NCBI GenBank assembly: GCA_017390825.1
Contig: JAFPAK010000392.1
Location: forward strand, 1 to 6,165
Direction of reading: 5' to 3'
Length of the DNA stretch: 6,165 nt
Source of the DNA: Clostridia bacterium
GTDB lineage: Bacteria; Bacillota_A; Clostridia; Oscillospirales; Acutalibacteraceae
The number at the start of each line of letters is the position of its first letter. The stretch's first letter is position 1. The position numbers and the translations under genes were made by a program. A model generated the notes under the pieces. The model saw nothing but the letters and a program-made list of their open reading frames with translations. It did no database searches and was not told where the DNA came from. Below are positions 6,130-6,165 of this stretch, piece after piece.

Positions 6130-6165
6130 ATGAGTGTTGTAATTGTTGGCGGTAATGAATGTATG
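6130..6165 (+). CDS. Start of a DUF2325-type protein (3' partial)
   Basis: ATG 6130 follows AAAGGAGA (6116-6123) at a good distance and the frame is open to the window edge. The twelve residues MSVVIVGGNECM match the way many clostridial DUF2325 proteins open: a hydrophobic strand ending in a GGN turn, like a small nucleotide-binding-type fold. Such proteins are about 95-100 residues long and have no assigned biochemical function. The gene has its own strong promoter and two metal-regulator-like operators, so it is likely controlled by metal (iron or manganese) availability and may lead an operon continuing to the right. The family call rests on only twelve residues plus context. Confidence 0.6.
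   Translation, partial: MSVVIVGGNECM

Overview
The window reads as a chromosomal piece of a low-to-moderate GC anaerobic Firmicute, most likely class Clostridia (Ruminococcus/Oscillospiraceae-like). The case rests on codon choice, AGGAG-type ribosome binding sites, SigA-type promoters, and gene types common in that group: a MoxR/DUF58/transglutaminase-type operon, a YwhH-like YbaK/EbsC protein, a SERCA-like P2A ATPase and a DUF2325 protein. The taxonomy is inferred from content; no marker gene is present.

Layout. (1) Bases 1-319 hold the 3' end of a plus-strand gene that looks like the C-terminus of a DUF58 protein. (2) Twelve bases later begins a large membrane protein with a transglutaminase-like ectodomain (332-2827). 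Its single reading frame is broken by an in-frame TGA at 947-949, inside the sixth predicted membrane helix, so a standard-code reading gives two ORFs (332-949 and 959-2827). The usual nucleophilic Cys of the transglutaminase motif is Ser, while the His and Asp are kept. (3) A perfect 17-bp hairpin at 2828-2865 separates this operon from a convergent minus-strand YbaK/EbsC aminoacyl-tRNA deacylase gene (2873-3340) and probably terminates both. (4) A short divergent promoter region (about 3366-3450) serves the YbaK-like gene to the left and a P2A Ca2+-type ATPase to the right. The ATPase start is best placed at TTG 3451, not ATG 3421. (5) The ATPase stop codon lies inside the -35 box of a perfect-consensus promoter (TTGACA-17-TATAAT). 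This is followed by two GTTAGC-N4-GCTAAC palindromes that resemble metal-responsive DtxR-family operators. (6) The first 12 codons of a DUF2325-type gene run off the right edge.

Working together: regions 1-2 look like a cell-surface operon, possibly decaying or rewired. The YbaK-like gene is a stand-alone translation quality-control gene. The ATPase is probably a Ca2+ exporter. The right edge begins a separate transcription unit that the sequence suggests is repressed by a metal-sensing regulator. The points most worth a second look are the nonsense codon together with the Cys-to-Ser change in the transglutaminase gene, and the tightly built promoter/operator in front of the DUF2325 gene. I saw no RNA gene, CRISPR array, insertion sequence or attachment site. 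No stretch of more than 300 bases is without a gene.
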